Source of the DNA: Todiramphus chloris collaris
Lineage: Eukaryota > Chordata > Aves > Coraciiformes > Alcedinidae
Length of the DNA: 64,000 nt
NCBI GenBank assembly: GCA_025345505.1
Contig: JANVCC010000018.1
Span: forward strand, 58,287,716 to 58,351,715
Direction: 5' to 3'
A program made the position numbers and the translations under genes. Shown here one piece after another: positions 11,969-25,900 of the stretch (its first letter is position 1; each line of letters begins with the position of its first letter). Under the pieces are notes generated by a model. That model did no database searches, was not told the DNA's origin, and was given only the letters and a program-made list of their open reading frames with translations.

Positions 11969-14900
11969 GTCAACTTTTTAAAGATAGAAGAATTTCGCAT
12001 ACAAAAGCAAGGATCTCATGACCACTCCAAAATAGTCTTATTAGTTGCTGCTTCCATTGACAATCTGGTTGCATTTTATGTGACCACTTCCAGAGGCAGG
12101 CTCTGAAAACATAATTTATTTATAACAATAATTGAACTTCCAAAAAAGCGCTTCAAACCTGGGACTGCTCTTTTCCACCTGTGTACCTTAATCATTTCAT
12201 TTCCTAAAATGAGAAACCACCACAGCCATGCTTCGGTTCAAATTTCTGCATTACAGTTTACTGTGGAAGTCGCCTTGGTAGCATCAAATGTTCATTCCCC
12301 TCATGAATGTCTTACATTCATAAGTCTATCTCTTTGTCTTCAGTTTGCTTGTGTTGCCTGGTGTTGTCCTTGGGAGCTGCTCTATCTGCTGCCATCTCCT
12401 TTGTCTGTTGTTCTCAAGAATCACTGCTCATCTCATTTTCTGTATGCTGCTCTGCTTTCACTTGGTGCACAATCTTTAATTATGTAGAGGTAATTACATA
12501 AAGTATATTTATATGAAAACATCTTGCCTTACTGAGAAAGTAATTTCATATTTTTACAATTATTTTCTTGGGTGATCCATTTCCATTCAGGGATCCTGGT
12601 TTTGTCTGACTGAAACTAATCAGAAATTTAAGACTGAAATGAATGGGACTTAAATGGGGACAGAATCATCCTCTTTAAAGGCTAACTAGTCCAGGTAAGT
12701 GTAAGAGACCAAGTACAGCTACGTGTTTTCTTCTAGCAAATCTGAATACTGTATTCCAATGGATTTACTTTGGATTTTTAGAAAGGGCATTTTTTAAGAG
12801 TGCTCAAGGTTGTAATATTGTTCCTGTAGCCTCAGGATCCAATGTTTTGCAAGGTGTCAAATTCAAAGGTAAGACAGATTCCTACGTTGTCCACATTTCT
12901 GCTAACTGTGCAAGTCCAACAGTGATTTGAATTAATTACCTGTTTCTCAGTAAGTACTGAATTAAGGAGCATAGTTGTGATTCTCTAAGGATCTGATTAT
13001 AGTGATTGTTTGGGCTTCCCCCAGCATACTATTTTACTGGCACAATCTAATCTTGTCACAAATTGTATTCTTGTGAACCTATTAAGTACAGTTTCTCGCC
13101 TTAAAATATTTTTTCTTATTACATATTAGTATAATATTTATTCACTTAACTGCAGCAGATCCTTAAAATCCAATTCATGGACCAGGCCTCACTGGTTAAG
13201 AACTTACAGAGAATACAAAGGTGACAGCTGACCTTCAGCATTTCTGCATATGCTGCACTCAGGGGAGAAAAAGGGACAATGCTGATGACAATTTTTCCCA
13301 GCACATCAGCTACCTAACTACTCTTAACTCAGTGAAACAGATAAATTTTTGTTTTCCTTGCTTTTAAGTATATCCATCCGCACATACAAAAAAAAAACCC
13401 AAACTACTTCATGGCTAGCCAGAACCCTACTAAAATGATTTAATGGGAAATAATAGTATTTCAGGGATATGTCATACAATTCCGTACGTATGCATTCTCT
13501 TATCTACTTTATTGTTTTCTGGATTCACTGCTACATTGCTGGTCACTTGCTAATGAAGACGCACAATAAGCACATGGTACTGCCTAATAGTAGCTGTTCA
13601 TGCCTGACTGGCATGGATTGAAACATCTATCACCTATCTGTCATGATTTTGTCACGTGGATGGATAACAGTATTACATGATTTTGCTACAATCAAGCTGC
13701 ACTTCAAGCCTGCAGACTCGCTAGAGATGAACATGTACCTCTCCCTGATCTGGTCTGTGTGCAAGTGCGCTCTACCTCCCTGGTGGGCCAGGGAACACCT
13801 CTTGCTCACTTATTTTATGTCTGATACTGACACTATTTCCCATTCCTGCAACATTCAGTGAAGTATCTATCCTCTTACTTAGCTTTGACAAATGGAAACT
13901 TATCCTAACTCATGTTCATTTAGGACTAATAACATTTCAGTTCTTCGCCTGCTGTATTTACCGAGTCCCTTTGCAGCCACATCTCCAATAGCTCTACTTC
14001 TCCTGTAAAAGCAAATTGCTGGACTTTTTAATCTATCCTAATTTCACTGACTTCTTTCACTCAGTACTAAAACAATGCAATTCTGCCTTCAGCCGGGCCG
14101 CTAGCCACACATTTATTACATTTTCAGGTAAGTTCACCACGCTTTCTCAACATCTTGATGCTCATCCAGTGTGAGAAGAGCTTCCTCTAAGATTAGTAAA
14201 GTTGTTAGCCTCTTTGCATGTTTTCTCACAATAGATACAAATCACTTGACAGTGATTAGGCTGCTGCTGGGTTAAGAACATAACTTTATTGCTTTGCTGC
14301 TTTCCCCCATATGTCTGAATTACTCGTTGTTGTCCAGTTCCCTTTGTATTATAAAGCCTTGGAGGCTGTGTCTGGTGTTTGTTTATAAAGCAAATAGAGC
14401 TATGAAGCTCTAGGTCAAAATCATCAGTAATACGCTGCTAAACAAAAAAAAAACCCACTCTTTAGAGGACAAAAGAAGAGAGGCAGATGTATGGAATTGT
14501 CAAAGATTCTTCCTTCTTGACATATTCTCTATCTGCCCAGCAAAGGAATGGCAGCATAAACCCACAAAGATTTATAAAATTAGCTATATCTTTGTTAGAC
14601 TTGCAGAATAGGTTAAACATTTTTAGCAGCTAAAACGTCCTATTGGAAATAACGGGTTAAAGCCTGGTGACATTAAATGCTTCTCTCCTGTAATTCACAC
14701 CAAAAATATTATTAACAGTTGTTTAAAAAATATCTACATACCTCAGATATCCTAGAATATCCTAGGAATCCAGCCTTAAATCATACCAATAAAAAAAGTT
14801 ACAGTACAATTGATTACCCTTATTTTCTTCCATTCATGGCTATGGCTAACTTGGAAAAAATAGCCAATGAAATCAGTTCCCAGAGCTGGCACGGGAAAAG

Positions 14901-15194
14901 TTGCACAAAAGTATCACTGCTTTCACAAATTAAACTTCTGGCTCAATGCACGCTCCCTCTCGATACATTTTCTTTATGTTTCGGATCAAGTCTTTTGATG
15001 CACATTAAGCGTTCATATACAGGAGAAGAATTGTGATTCAATAAAATACAAGTAGAACATCACTGGGACTGGACATTTATTTGCTTTATCTCCACTGAAT
15101 GGAAAATTACTTGAATTTATCCGCTTAATTCTAATTAGAATAGATGATACTGGGAAAAAAAAGTCTTAGTAATATATCCTACCAGAAGTCATAT

Positions 15195-15212
15195 AAAAAA
15201 AAAAAAAAAAAA
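15195..15212. repeat. A homopolymer of 18
   Basis: An uninterrupted run of 18 A just outside CpG island 1, on its left edge. Confidence 0.95.
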
Positions 15213-15660
15213 GAAGAAATATGCAACTTGTCTAACTCGTGCTATTATAATTACGCTACACAAGTACTGCAGGGACATCAACTTTACAGCCTATCAACTA
15301 ACAACCGTTTCTCTTCCCCGACTCGCCGTGTTGTCCTGCTGTGCTGCAAGACGCAGGTGAAGGAACGGCTGGCAGAAGCCCGAAGGCGCGGGGAGCGCAG
15401 ACGGAAGGGAGCGGCTGGGGCAGGTACCGACTGCGGGAGCGGACACGCTCCCTTCCCACCCGCGGCGCCAAGCCCCGCCGCTGTCACTCCTTCCCGTACC
15501 GCAGCGCACCAGGCGGCAGCCGCCAAAGTTTCCCTGCCGACGGCTCCCGGAGGTTTCGGCGCAGCCCGAAACCTGCGGCGCGCTTCGCGAGTCGGAGGCC
15601 GCTCGGGGGGTCGCGCTCGGCGGGAGGAGCGGGGCGGTCGCCGCACTCGCCCGCCCTTAC

Positions 15661-15704
15661 CTCAGGTGCAGGTAGTGCACCAGCTTCGTCACCACAGTCA
15701 CCAT
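15661..15704 (-). CDS. ARHGAP18: Probable first coding exon of ARHGAP18 (partial gene)
   Basis: On the minus strand an ATG at 15704-15702 has A at -3 and G at +4, a strong Kozak context. It opens a 14-codon stretch, MVTVVTKLVHYLHL, that runs into a consensus splice donor (exon AG, intron GTAAGG) at 15661/15660. The position inside a CpG island and the minus orientation left of TMEM244 fit ARHGAP18, a Rho GTPase-activating protein that controls RhoA, actin and cell shape. However, this peptide is not the N-terminus I recall for the main human ARHGAP18 isoform, so it may be an alternative first exon or another gene. All later exons, including the RhoGAP domain, would lie left of position 1. The exon signal is good; the gene name is inferred from gene order. 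Confidence 0.5.
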
Positions 15705-15884
15705 CTTCCCGGGACACCGTCCCCGCCACTGCCTCGGGGGCGGGAGGGACACTCGACGGGAAGGGCGACGCTCCACGGGGACTCGTCCCGCGGCAGCTCT
15801 TCCCTGCTTTTTCACCCTCCTTAGTCCGCTCGGGGCGGCACCGGCTTCTCCTCCCGGCTGCTCGGAGAGGCCCGCCTGGGCAGA

Positions 15885-15894
15885 GGGCGGGGCC
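15885..15894. promoter_or_regulatory. GC box (Sp1/KLF-type site)
   Basis: GGGCGGGGCC, a consensus GC box, about 180 bases upstream of the candidate ARHGAP18 start codon. The sequence match is direct; its use is inferred. Confidence 0.5.
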
Positions 15895-16450
15895 GGCGCC
15901 CTCCCGCAGGGCCGCCCGACCTCAAGACACCCCCCCCGCGCCCGGCATCAGCTGCGGGGGGGCCCCTCTCCCTCCGCGCAGAGGCGGGCGGCGAGGCCGC
16001 CGCTGAGTCGCTGCGGGACCGAGGGCCGCTGGGCTGAGTGAGGGAAAGAGCTAGTGGCCGAGCCCTGCTCTGCCTGGTGCCGTCGGGGCGCCCCCCCCGC
16101 CCGCCTGCTTTCCTCTTCTCCGCGCATCTCTGGCCTGCGCTGGGGCCACGGTGGCACGCAGGTGGCAGGCCGGCGGGACAGGAGGACTGGGGTCGAGCCC
16201 TGTGGCCTCCCTGAGGGGCCCGGCTCTGGAGGGGGGACTCCCTCGGGATGAGGCGGAGACCTGTGGAAGCCAGCAGGGTGTCGGTTTCCCTCTGAGATGC
16301 ACAGACCTCTCCCCTGAGAGCTGGGCACGGATGCCAAGCGCCCCGGCCGGGGGTGGCGGGGAAGGGCGGGAGCGCAGGGGTGCGTACACCCGGGCACCCT
16401 GGGCTGCGTGGGAGAGCACAGGCTGGGAGGGGTGAGGGTGGGAGTAGGAA

Positions 16451-19400
16451 GATGGCCCCATATCTGCGAGTGTCATGGCTGAGACCCTCACAGTGTCTGC
16501 GTGATCTTCCAAAGGCTGCTCAAGGGGGAAGAGTTCAAGGAGGAACAAGGGGAATGCTTGCAGGCCTGGACAACCTGCCTCACTGTATGAAACTGGTGTT
16601 CTCACCCCATTCTGCTCAGCAGAGGATGGGGAAGAAGATGTCATTTGATTATGGTGTGTAAGCGCCTAGGCAGGAGGATATGTCATATCAGAGACCTCTT
16701 CAGTCTGCCAGAGTCGTTAGGAGAACCAAAGAATTGAAGCAGAAGCTAGACAAATTGAGGCTGGGAATGTTGAAACACCTTTTGTGTTAATGTACAGGAA
16801 CTGAAACATTGAAATAATTTATATAAAGCACTAATGGAATTTGGACCTTTTGAAAATTTAGCTCTACCGTGGATGACATCCTGATATAAAACACTTAAAA
16901 ATAATCTCTCTACCTGTTTGACTGGGGTCATGGAGAAAATTCTGTAGTCTTTGTTACAGTGGGGATCAGCCTAGGTGACCACAGAGCAGATGGTCAGAAC
17001 AATAACTCTGGGTTTTCAAATCTATGAAATTTAATCATTTTGTTTCTGGTGTGCTCCAAGTTGAGAATATCCCATCAGCCTTATTCTCCCCTTCTTGTGC
17101 ACCCACCCTGGACACTGAGCCAAGCAAGACTCAAAAAGGTATTATCTACTGAATGTAAATCAAAGATGATCCTAATGCACACACTAACTTGTATCAGGAA
17201 ATGTTGCAAACTAAAATGTATTCTGTATTTTCTGAGATTGAGTGCTTGTTTTAATGACTTGCTCTAGTGAAGCATTTCATTGTGTTTATAACATTCAAAT
17301 TACTGAAACTTAGAAACAATGAGAAGTCACAGTACATTAAATGTTTCCAGTTCACCAGGAAGTATTTGAGGACTGTGGATAACTTAGAAGTAAACAGTGC
17401 CACAAAGATACAACTGAAACTATTTTATATAAATTAGGAGCTTGTACCTGCAAGTTACTGTTAGTCACCTGCCCTCTTGGGTTATGGTGGCTGTAAATTT
17501 TATTTCAGGTTTTCTAGGGGGAACTGATTGGAAAGCGCCATAGATAAAATTTTAATGTAGTCTGTGGTTTTGCTGTAGTTTCTAATGACTTCTGTCTGCA
17601 CATTCTTGACAGTATCAGACTTGTGAAAAAAGTGTGTTTATCTTTTTCTGATGAATCAGAATACAGAGATTCTGTAAATATACAGAAGATTATGTAGAGA
17701 GTTGTTGGTTTGGTTATTTTTTCCTTTGCATTGGATAAATACTGCAACTTGAATATTTTTTGCCCATTGTACATATGGTTTTATATTCCATATCCTCAAG
17801 CTTGTTGTTTTCATTAATATCTTTATTTTACTCACTGTAAATTCTTTCTATACTTCCAGCATTTCTCAGCTCATGTCAATTAGAGCTCCAAAATACATGC
17901 CCTGCACTTGCTAACTTGTTCTTGTGCTCTCTACACCATTTACACCATATAGTGTTTCACCTCTAGCAGGTTTAACAGAGCTGACTTCTTTTTGTACATA
18001 ATGATCTCCCTTTTCTTATTAAAATCCATTATTTCTCACTAGCATGCCTTAACTGATCTTTACCTGCTAATTCTATGTGTGTATGCATTCATTTAAGAAG
18101 TTTCTTAGCAAAAAGATTAAAAATCTGATGTAGATGTGATAGAACAATGCCATTATGCTTCAAAAATATATTAGTTGTCTTACTAGACTAAAAATTGACA
18201 TATTCTTTTTTTTTTTTCACTGCAAGAATTTAAACTTTCCATTAAATAAAAATTCTGGAAAGTCTGGTTTACAGTTTCTAAAAGGACCTATCAAAATGTT
18301 TGAAATAAAGAATATACTTTAGGTATTTTGTTTCAGTATTACTTTTATTCTATTGTTTGACTTTTTCCTTTTTTTTCTGCTTCATCTGGCGTATTTCAGT
18401 AGCCAACAGAATAACATGTTTTGATTATATTCTGTCAAGAATTGTCTAAAAAAGGAATATTTTCCCTTGAAACTTCTAGATTTTGTGTAATCAGCATTTT
18501 CTAGCAGAAAGCTACCCATCAGAAAGTTTTAAACCATTCCAAGACTTGAAAGTCTAGCTCACGATTGTCACCATGCTAAGGAGGAAAGCAAAGCTTTTCA
18601 GGATAAGGTATTTGGTCACACATAGTGGACAAGTGAGGCATAAGATATTGGAAAGGGGAAATTAATTCCTAATCTTCTTAGGTAACAGAAGACTTATTCC
18701 CAGCTGTATCATCTTATGTTTCTTTTGCATTATCTAGTTGATTTAAGACAATTTTTGGTTTTTTCACATTTTTACATTTTCAGTATACATTTGGGTGTAT
18801 ACAAACAGGCAAACCTCAGCATGTCAGAAAAGCATGTTGGGGTAGTGAGGTTGAAATAGAAGAACACCAGTGTAATAGGTGAAAGAGCTGCTGCCTTTTG
18901 AAGTCAGAGCTTTGCCTACAGAGGAAATCCTTGGAAAAGGATAAGGTCCATGGAGTGAAGAGTCCATATAAATACATTCTCCATCAAAATGCACTTCGAG
19001 TGTTGTCAGGAAAGTTCACTGACTCTAAAATGGATCAGATGATTATGATGAAGTATCATGAGAATACAGGAGCTCTCAGATGTCTTGACTATATCATGTT
19101 CTAATGCATAAAGGCATCCAGTTCCACCTAGAGAGTGAAGTGTTCATAATTTAACGCAATCTACAGGCAGAACCCCAGAGAAGAGGCAAAAGAAGACTGT
19201 TGACAAAACTGAGTTGCATTTGGTAGCCTGAGACAATCTGCATTTCTGAGTCTGGTATGCTGTTGCAGCAATTGTCATTATGAGCCCTAGGATTTGTGTG
19301 AAGCTTAGATTTGATAATTTTGTAATTTTTTCTTTTCTTTTTTCCTTTTTTTTTTCTTTTTTCTTTTTCTTTTTTTAGTGGAGGAAGATTTGAGAACAGA

Positions 19401-22400
19401 AACACATCATGAACTACTACACCAGTACGGTTCTCACTGCAACCTCAGAAAGAGTATTTATGATTGCAATAAAATCATAAAGGCACAGCATTTGTATTGT
19501 TGGTATAATCTAGTAATCTAGTAGCTATGTAATCTAATAACAACAGCAAAAGTTTAATGTCAGTTTTATAATCTCTTCATCTGTATCATGGACAATACTT
19601 ACACATACTTAATCATAAACAATACTTACACGTGCTTCATAGTTTGCTTTTGATAACTAAGCAATAATGTATTTCAAAGTTAAAAATGAGATATGTGCCT
19701 TTCTAAAATTCCCACCAACTGTCCATGTATATTAGTTAAGAATATATGGAACAATTTTTCCTATACTATTTCTGTACAAACTGTGGTAGTTTGAAATCGG
19801 CTCACCTGCCGTTAGCTGGTTGTCTGGTGTCATTTTTGCCTTACTTGCCTCCAAAGCCAGCATGAATCAGTATGAAAAGGATACTTGAGCACTTTGCCAT
19901 ACCATTAATTTTCATGGAAAAAAGCACTTTGCAGGGAAAAAAAATAAAAGGTGCAGCTTCAAGGTAACAGCAAGACATCAATTTTCTGTGTTTGAAATTA
20001 ACATAATGTTTTACATAATGATCCTCTCCGCTGATCATTAAAATAACATCGTTACCTCGGCAACTGGAACAGTCTGCAAATGTTATCTTGTGATACATAA
20101 CACATTCTAAAAATACATACAACAAATAAGGTATGAAACATTATCATTTGGGACATTTTTTTTTTTCCAATAAAAATGCCTTCTGGTCTGAGCAGATTTT
20201 TTGTGAGAAAATTTCAGTTTATTGCAACTTTGTTCCTTATCAAAACTGATTTTATTTTCTCAAAACCTGAAGACCTGATGTTGTTTCTTTTCCTGACAAT
20301 GGAAAACGGTAGCTCCTTTAAAATTACAACTTGAATTTTTCTTTAAATGATTCAATGGCAAATGTTCAGGAAATAAAATTTATTTCTAAAGCAAGGGTTA
20401 CGTGCTGAAAAAGCTGTTGGAAAATATGGCACACCAAATAATTGACTGAATAATTTGATCCGCAGAGTTTATTGCTTTAGATCTGAATGTATCCATTGCC
20501 ATTGCAGCCCTCTTGTTCTCCTCTTGTTTGTACCCTTGGGAGACTAACCTGAGCAACTGAGATCTAACGGGACTGAAATGAACAGACATTGACACTCTTC
20601 ACCTTTTTTTTCTTTTTCAAGCAAAAAATAACCGTGTTCACAGATGGTTTTGTCTGTCTTAAAATGAATTTTTGTATATCAATGATATGCTGGAAAATTT
20701 GGCCAGGACCTAGTTACCAGCACATCTCCCATTAGAATGAAAAATTGCTCCCAGATAGTAAATTGGTTCATATTCTACAAGTTCTCTTTCATTTTTCCTG
20801 AGTACTGAAGCAGCTACATTCTTGAAACACCCTCTTTCCTCTGCTTTTGCCACTCACTTCTTGCTCTTCGCTCTCCTGGGAGGGTACTAAGGAATACTTC
20901 CCATTTTTGTAAGATTAGCTATAAATTTCCAGGGAAGTAGTGTTAAAACAATTCCTTAGAATTCTGATCAAATTTAAATACTAAATTCAAATGAATGTAA
21001 ATATGATTTTCTGTTGAATTTGCTCATGCAATTTGGCTAATACATTCAATTTTTTTTTCAGTTAATATTTTATGAGATTTCAAACACATTGATCTTTTTT
21101 GTCATCTTTAATGGTAAATCTTTGTGGTATCCCCATCAAGTTTTATGAAGTGAATCAAAGCACTTTTTCAGTGTATTTTGAAAACTGATGTAGATGCAAT
21201 TTCAGTGTAAAGTTGCCTGAAGACTTCTAGGAAATTGGTAATTGTTAATGTATTTGAGCATTTTGCCATCACTTATGTTTTGTTTAAACACTTCTCCTTT
21301 TGATGCTGAAAATCTAGTGACAAGATCACTCTGAGAGAAGGTACATGTAAGTGGTCCTTTGATAGAGTATTGCTCTAATAGAGAAAATGAGATCTTTGCT
21401 GTTAGAAGCAGGAGTGGGCCCTTTGCAAATCACTTTGCAAATCCACAGCAAATAATCTTATATTAGGATTTATTTTCATTGGAAAATACGGAACAGTAAT
21501 GACCAGGCTGTGACTATCTCTGATTTAGGACAATGCCAGCAAGAGACTGAAAGTACCTTGCAGATTTCTTAAGACACTTCAGTTTTAACCATCATCTTTA
21601 TTTGATTGTGACTGTTTTCTAGGGGTAGGCATCCTTAAAAGACTGGAGCTGAATCTTTTCTTCAGGTTTTGATTGCCCATAGTTGATGTCCTAGTGTCAC
21701 TTCCCAAATCCCCAGTCCAAGCCAATGCCATGCAACAACTACATATCAGGATGGCATCCAAGCATGCATCTTGCCCTTCTTTCACCTTTGTTTCCAGGGG
21801 AAACCTGATTGTATGAACTGGGAGATGACTGCAAGGTATTAATATTGTCCCCTGAACTGAAGAATGGATGGAGTAGGATGTAAGTCCATCACAGAGCTTG
21901 CCTGCCCTAGAACATAGGCATAATTATCCTGGTGCACCTGAAGGGGGACTCTGAAGGGATCCATATTATTCTCCCTAAGCAGAGGAGAGGCTGAGACATG
22001 GGTGTGTGTCTTAAAATCACAGCCTCACACTAAAAGGTTTAAAGCCAATAATAAAGGTATTAATTACACCATCAAATTTTATAACCATTCCTAAGACCTT
22101 TATCCTCTCTGACATCTAATGAGAGAGTGCATGCTGTCTGGGGCCATGATTAGCTCACAAAATGGAGAGATTAGGGTATTAGCCATTACTGAGCAGATGG
22201 ATCATTACACAGGATCTTAAGCCACAAAATAAATAATCTAAGCAAGTCACATTTGGAAGATACAAAATATTTAAATAAAGCTTTAAATACCTGTGAGAAT
22301 CAACAAGGATCTAACTTTATGACATGACAACATACACAGCAGATGATGGAATGAAGAGGGTGTAACACTTTCACATCTTTTCTCAGTTTAACGAAGCTCA

Positions 22401-22464
22401 CTGAGTCATGATGGGTATTTCTATTCAAAAGGCTATGGGCCACAGAGATCCTGTGCATGAAAAG
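16451..22464. other. Intergenic region between ARHGAP18 promoter and TMEM244, left part
   Basis: AT-rich DNA without recognisable exons on either strand. It includes a long pyrimidine-rich tract at about 19327-19378. I see no repeats of a known family apart from simple sequence. Confidence 0.5.
19327..19378. repeat. Polypyrimidine (CTTTT-type) tract
   Basis: About 50 bases of T with scattered C on the plus strand, ending in TAG. It looks like a splice acceptor, but no coding exon follows. The minus strand reads as a GAAAAA-type purine tract. Confidence 0.85.
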
Positions 22465-22945
22465 AATCATAGAATCATAGAACTTTAGGGATTGGAAGGG
22501 ACATCTAGAGATCATCATGTCCAACCCCCCTGCCAAAGCAGGATCACCTAGAGCATGTCACACTGGAGTGCATCCAGATGGGTTTTGAAAGTCTCTAGAG
22601 AAGGAGACTACACAAACCATCTGGGCAGCCTATTCCAGTGCTCTGTCACCCTCACAGGAAAGAAGTTCCTCCTCATGTCGAGGTGGAACCTTCTACGCTC
22701 AAGCTTATACCCATTGTTCCTTGTCCTATTGCTGGGCACTACAGAAAAGAGATTGGCCCCTTCCATTTGACACCCACCCTTCAGATATTTATAGACATTA
22801 ATAAGAACCCCTCTCAGTCTTCTCCTCTCAAGACTAAACAGCCCCGATTCCCTCAGTCTTTCTTCACAGGGGAGACACTCAAGTCCCTTAATCATCCTCA
22901 TAGCTCTCCGTTGAACTCTTTCCAGTAGATCCCTGTCTCTCTTAA
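22465..22945 (-). mobile_element. CR1 LINE fragment, 5'-truncated, minus strand
   Basis: The minus strand encodes the C-terminal end of CR1 ORF2 with [38 protein letters not shown] and [10 protein letters not shown], followed by the CR1 3' region. The 3' tail at 22465-22480 carries the expected repeated octamer (AATCATAG when read on the plus strand). The ORF2 end is frameshifted or truncated after NRLPR. It shares the KGGCQxEGAxLFSVVP variant with the copy at 32.7 kb, so both belong to the same or a close subfamily. The left end of the CR1 sense strand near 22945 is approximate. Confidence 0.93.
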
Positions 22946-25900
22946 TATAGCCATCATAGGAGACTGCAGTCAGGTGACTCACCTCCCATTGCTGCTGATG
23001 TAGTATTATTCATACTGTGTTTTCTGTATTTATTGGTGCAGCAGTTGTTGGCATTTTTAGGAATACAGAAATAATGAGTACTGTAGGGTTTTGTTTTACT
23101 TGCTTTTTTACATCTGAATACAAAACAGATGGAAGTGTTGATCAAGCAATTTGCAGACGTGGAAAAATGATGGGCTTGGTTTGAATAACCAGCCCTTTAC
23201 TTCACTAGGAAATAATACATACTTAAACCTATATTTTTACAAAAATGCCAACTAAAAATCATTACATTTTTTGTACTCCATAGTTAGATATTTGGTTGGT
23301 TTTACTCATTTGAATTAGTTCGCTGGTCCCAGAACAACTTTTTGCATTGGTTTACACTTTGACGTTACATTAAGGTGTGCTATTAGCTTAGGAATATATG
23401 TTTAGAGTCTCAAAAAAACCCCTCATTTCACTCATGGTTTTTGTTACAAGTAAGACACTTCACCATTTGGAACAAGAATGAATGCAGAGTCCGTTAGAGA
23501 GAAGGCTGAATTGAGGAGAACTGTAATCTCTCTCAGTAGGTGGTTGAATATGATGAAAAGGAGTTTCTTGCCTCTGAAAAAAAGTATCTTAAAATGACTG
23601 TAAGTATGGTGTTATTAAGGTATGCTATTTGTGTACTGCTCCATTGATTTCTGTACCTAATGTTTGCAACTTTTAACCTTCTTCCCTGCAAACTGTGCCT
23701 GGAAGTGGATAGTCTCCATCTGCTTGTAATGTTTTCTAGTCTATCTACACCCCCACTAATACCTATGCAGACTCGTGACTACCAGACTGTATCACAGGGA
23801 CTTAAATAACACCAAGCTCACACCAACTAAATTAGACAATATTACTGTGCCTGGATGAGTCAGAGAGCAAATAATTCTGAAAATCCTGGGGCAGGAGCCA
23901 CAGGCATAACATCACAGATTGTAGTCTAACTATGGATATGGAGGCCATCATTCCTAGAGTCATGTATACATCAGCAGAAAAACCGACTGTGGCATACAAG
24001 TGGTGAATAAGTCTCATGTTGTGAGACTCCAGTGCTACAAGTTCCGTCTGCAGACTTTTCTCTTCTTTCATTGATCTTGTCCACTTCTGTCTTCTCATTT
24101 CTTGCTTTCACTGTGCCCTTTTTTTTATATAAACATGTGTCCGTATTCTTTTCTTGCAGTCCTTAGCAGGTCTGTTGTGAAACATATACAACACCCTTCT
24201 TTTCCTCCAGCAGCTCTTCTTTTCCATTTGTGTCTTGACTGCTACCTATTAGTCACATGCATATTGCTCAAGTGGATCACTCTATTATTGTTCCAGAAAC
24301 AGACAGGTTTGCCATATTCAGAAGTATCCAATAGAAATCACACAGTATTAGATATTATCTCTAAAGGCCTCTAACCAGTAATGCCCACACAGACATAGCT
24401 CATACTGCTCACGTGGTGAATATTTATTTGTGTCATATGAACTTTGTCTACACTTTAAACATTATGTGTAATATTTATTGTTGGTGCTCAGCATAAAAGT
24501 GATGGCAAAGATGAAAAAAATAATGTAGAAATTGTCTCACCATTCCATATCTGAAAGTAAGGCAAGAAGCTAATGAGTCTTTAATAGCTGGACTAAGGCA
24601 TTTAATCCTCAGTAGGGTTCTTGCTGTGATAGCTCTTCTAGCACTGGCCTAGTTATATGTGCTTTGGAGAAATCCTGGGACTGAAGCACTCTTCATATTA
24701 GTCTGAAGGTATCTTTTGCTAGTAATTTAAGATTTTAAATAGAAAACAAATGTTAAAACTGTCAAGATTGGGCAACAGAGCTACTATAAACTGCAGCTGG
24801 GCTGACACGTGTAGAGGAAAATCCTGTCAGGTTAAAAATAGAAACTTGTTCTACCCGTGGATTAACTTTATATCTAATCCACTCATGTTCTGCCATATGG
24901 CACACTACCTACACACACAAACTGTGGGAGGACGAGGACAGAGGTATGAATTTACATTAGATGATACTTCCTTCCCATCCATTTTTATAGTTCTGAACTG
25001 AAACAAAACTGGAAGAAATGTGCAAACATTTTTCAATCACAAAATACCAGTCAGTTATCTGCACACTAATGTTTCTGGAGATAGAAATCCATCACTCTAC
25101 AAACAGTTCATGGTTCAGACCAGTGATCGGTGTGGGTCGGTTACTTCACTCTCTGCAATGATCTATGGTGACTTCAGTACTCAGCTTATTATGCTGAACA
25201 ACTTATAAAAGTCTACATGTACTCAATGATATGGATTTACATACCTGTTTTGTGTCTAAAATGTCTTATGTATCTATCATTCATGAGGGACAAAGTAATT
25301 ATTTGGGGATTCTCCTGAAATGTCCTTCTTACTGTATGTATACTTCCAGTATTGGAACTTGATTGAAAATTGTAAAACTTGCAATAAATTTTAAGATGTT
25401 TGATCAGATCAACAGGGGACAGGTTCTTCGGTGTCATTATCTGTTGAGTAAAATTAAGGCAAGTGCAACATTTAGCACTCCTGTGCAAACAGCAATCGAG
25501 TCTAGCTCTTCTAAGCAGACTGCAGTTGAAATCCAGTCACTGGTATCATACTTAAGATGAAGTTGCCTTCTAGCAATTTTCCTGTTAAATCTTTTTTACA
25601 CTTAAAGAGATAAAGAGTTACTTTAAGCCACTGCTGTGGTTTGTTTGTTGGTTTTATTTACCCCGACTCATAAACTCACACTTTGGCACTGGCCACTTGC
25701 AGCTGGGGGAGAGAGAAAGGAATATGTAAAACACTGACTGTCAGTACCATTTGCCTTTCCTCCCTCCAGCACAGCCAGACAATAAATGGATAGTTAGCAA
25801 AAGAGAAAATAGCCTGAAGCTACTGTTGAAAACATTTGTCTGTAGCATCCCTTGAAGCAAGGGGGTCAACCAAACATTGGGGATTGTATGTCTGCCTGCT

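Larger units (their letters stand above)
10959..15300. other. Non-coding, presumed ARHGAP18 intron next to the promoter
   Basis: No exon recognised. A block at about 11190-11850 is richer in G and C than its flanks and carries overlapping short ORFs on both strands, none recognisable. The rest is AT-rich with simple A and T runs, and the sequence changes sharply to GC-rich after about 15300. Confidence 0.5.
15320..16450 (-). promoter_or_regulatory. ARHGAP18: CpG island 1, probable ARHGAP18 promoter
   Basis: GC content and CpG density jump abruptly compared with the AT-rich DNA on both sides. The island covers the candidate first exon at 15661-15704 and extends about 750 bases upstream of it in the minus-strand direction, as expected for a housekeeping-type promoter. 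A GGGCGGGGCC GC box lies at 15885-15894. The long overlapping ORFs in all frames here arise because stop codons are rare in GC-rich DNA. Assignment to ARHGAP18 comes from the human gene order ARHGAP18, TMEM244, L3MBTL3 and from orientation. A plus-strand transcript from the same island cannot be excluded. Confidence 0.75.

Noticed and set aside
15144..16661. Long overlapping ORFs in five frames around CpG island 1, up to 226 codons
   Set aside because: They overlap each other in all frames, are dominated by Arg, Pro, Ala, Gly and Ser, and are explained by the scarcity of stop codons in GC-rich DNA.
19310..19400. Strong polypyrimidine tract followed by TAG as a splice acceptor
   Set aside because: No open, recognisable exon follows on the plus strand; it is best explained as a simple repeat.
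22608..22982. 124-codon minus-strand ORF as a host gene
   Set aside because: It is CR1 ORF2 C-terminus ([17 protein letters not shown] motifs).
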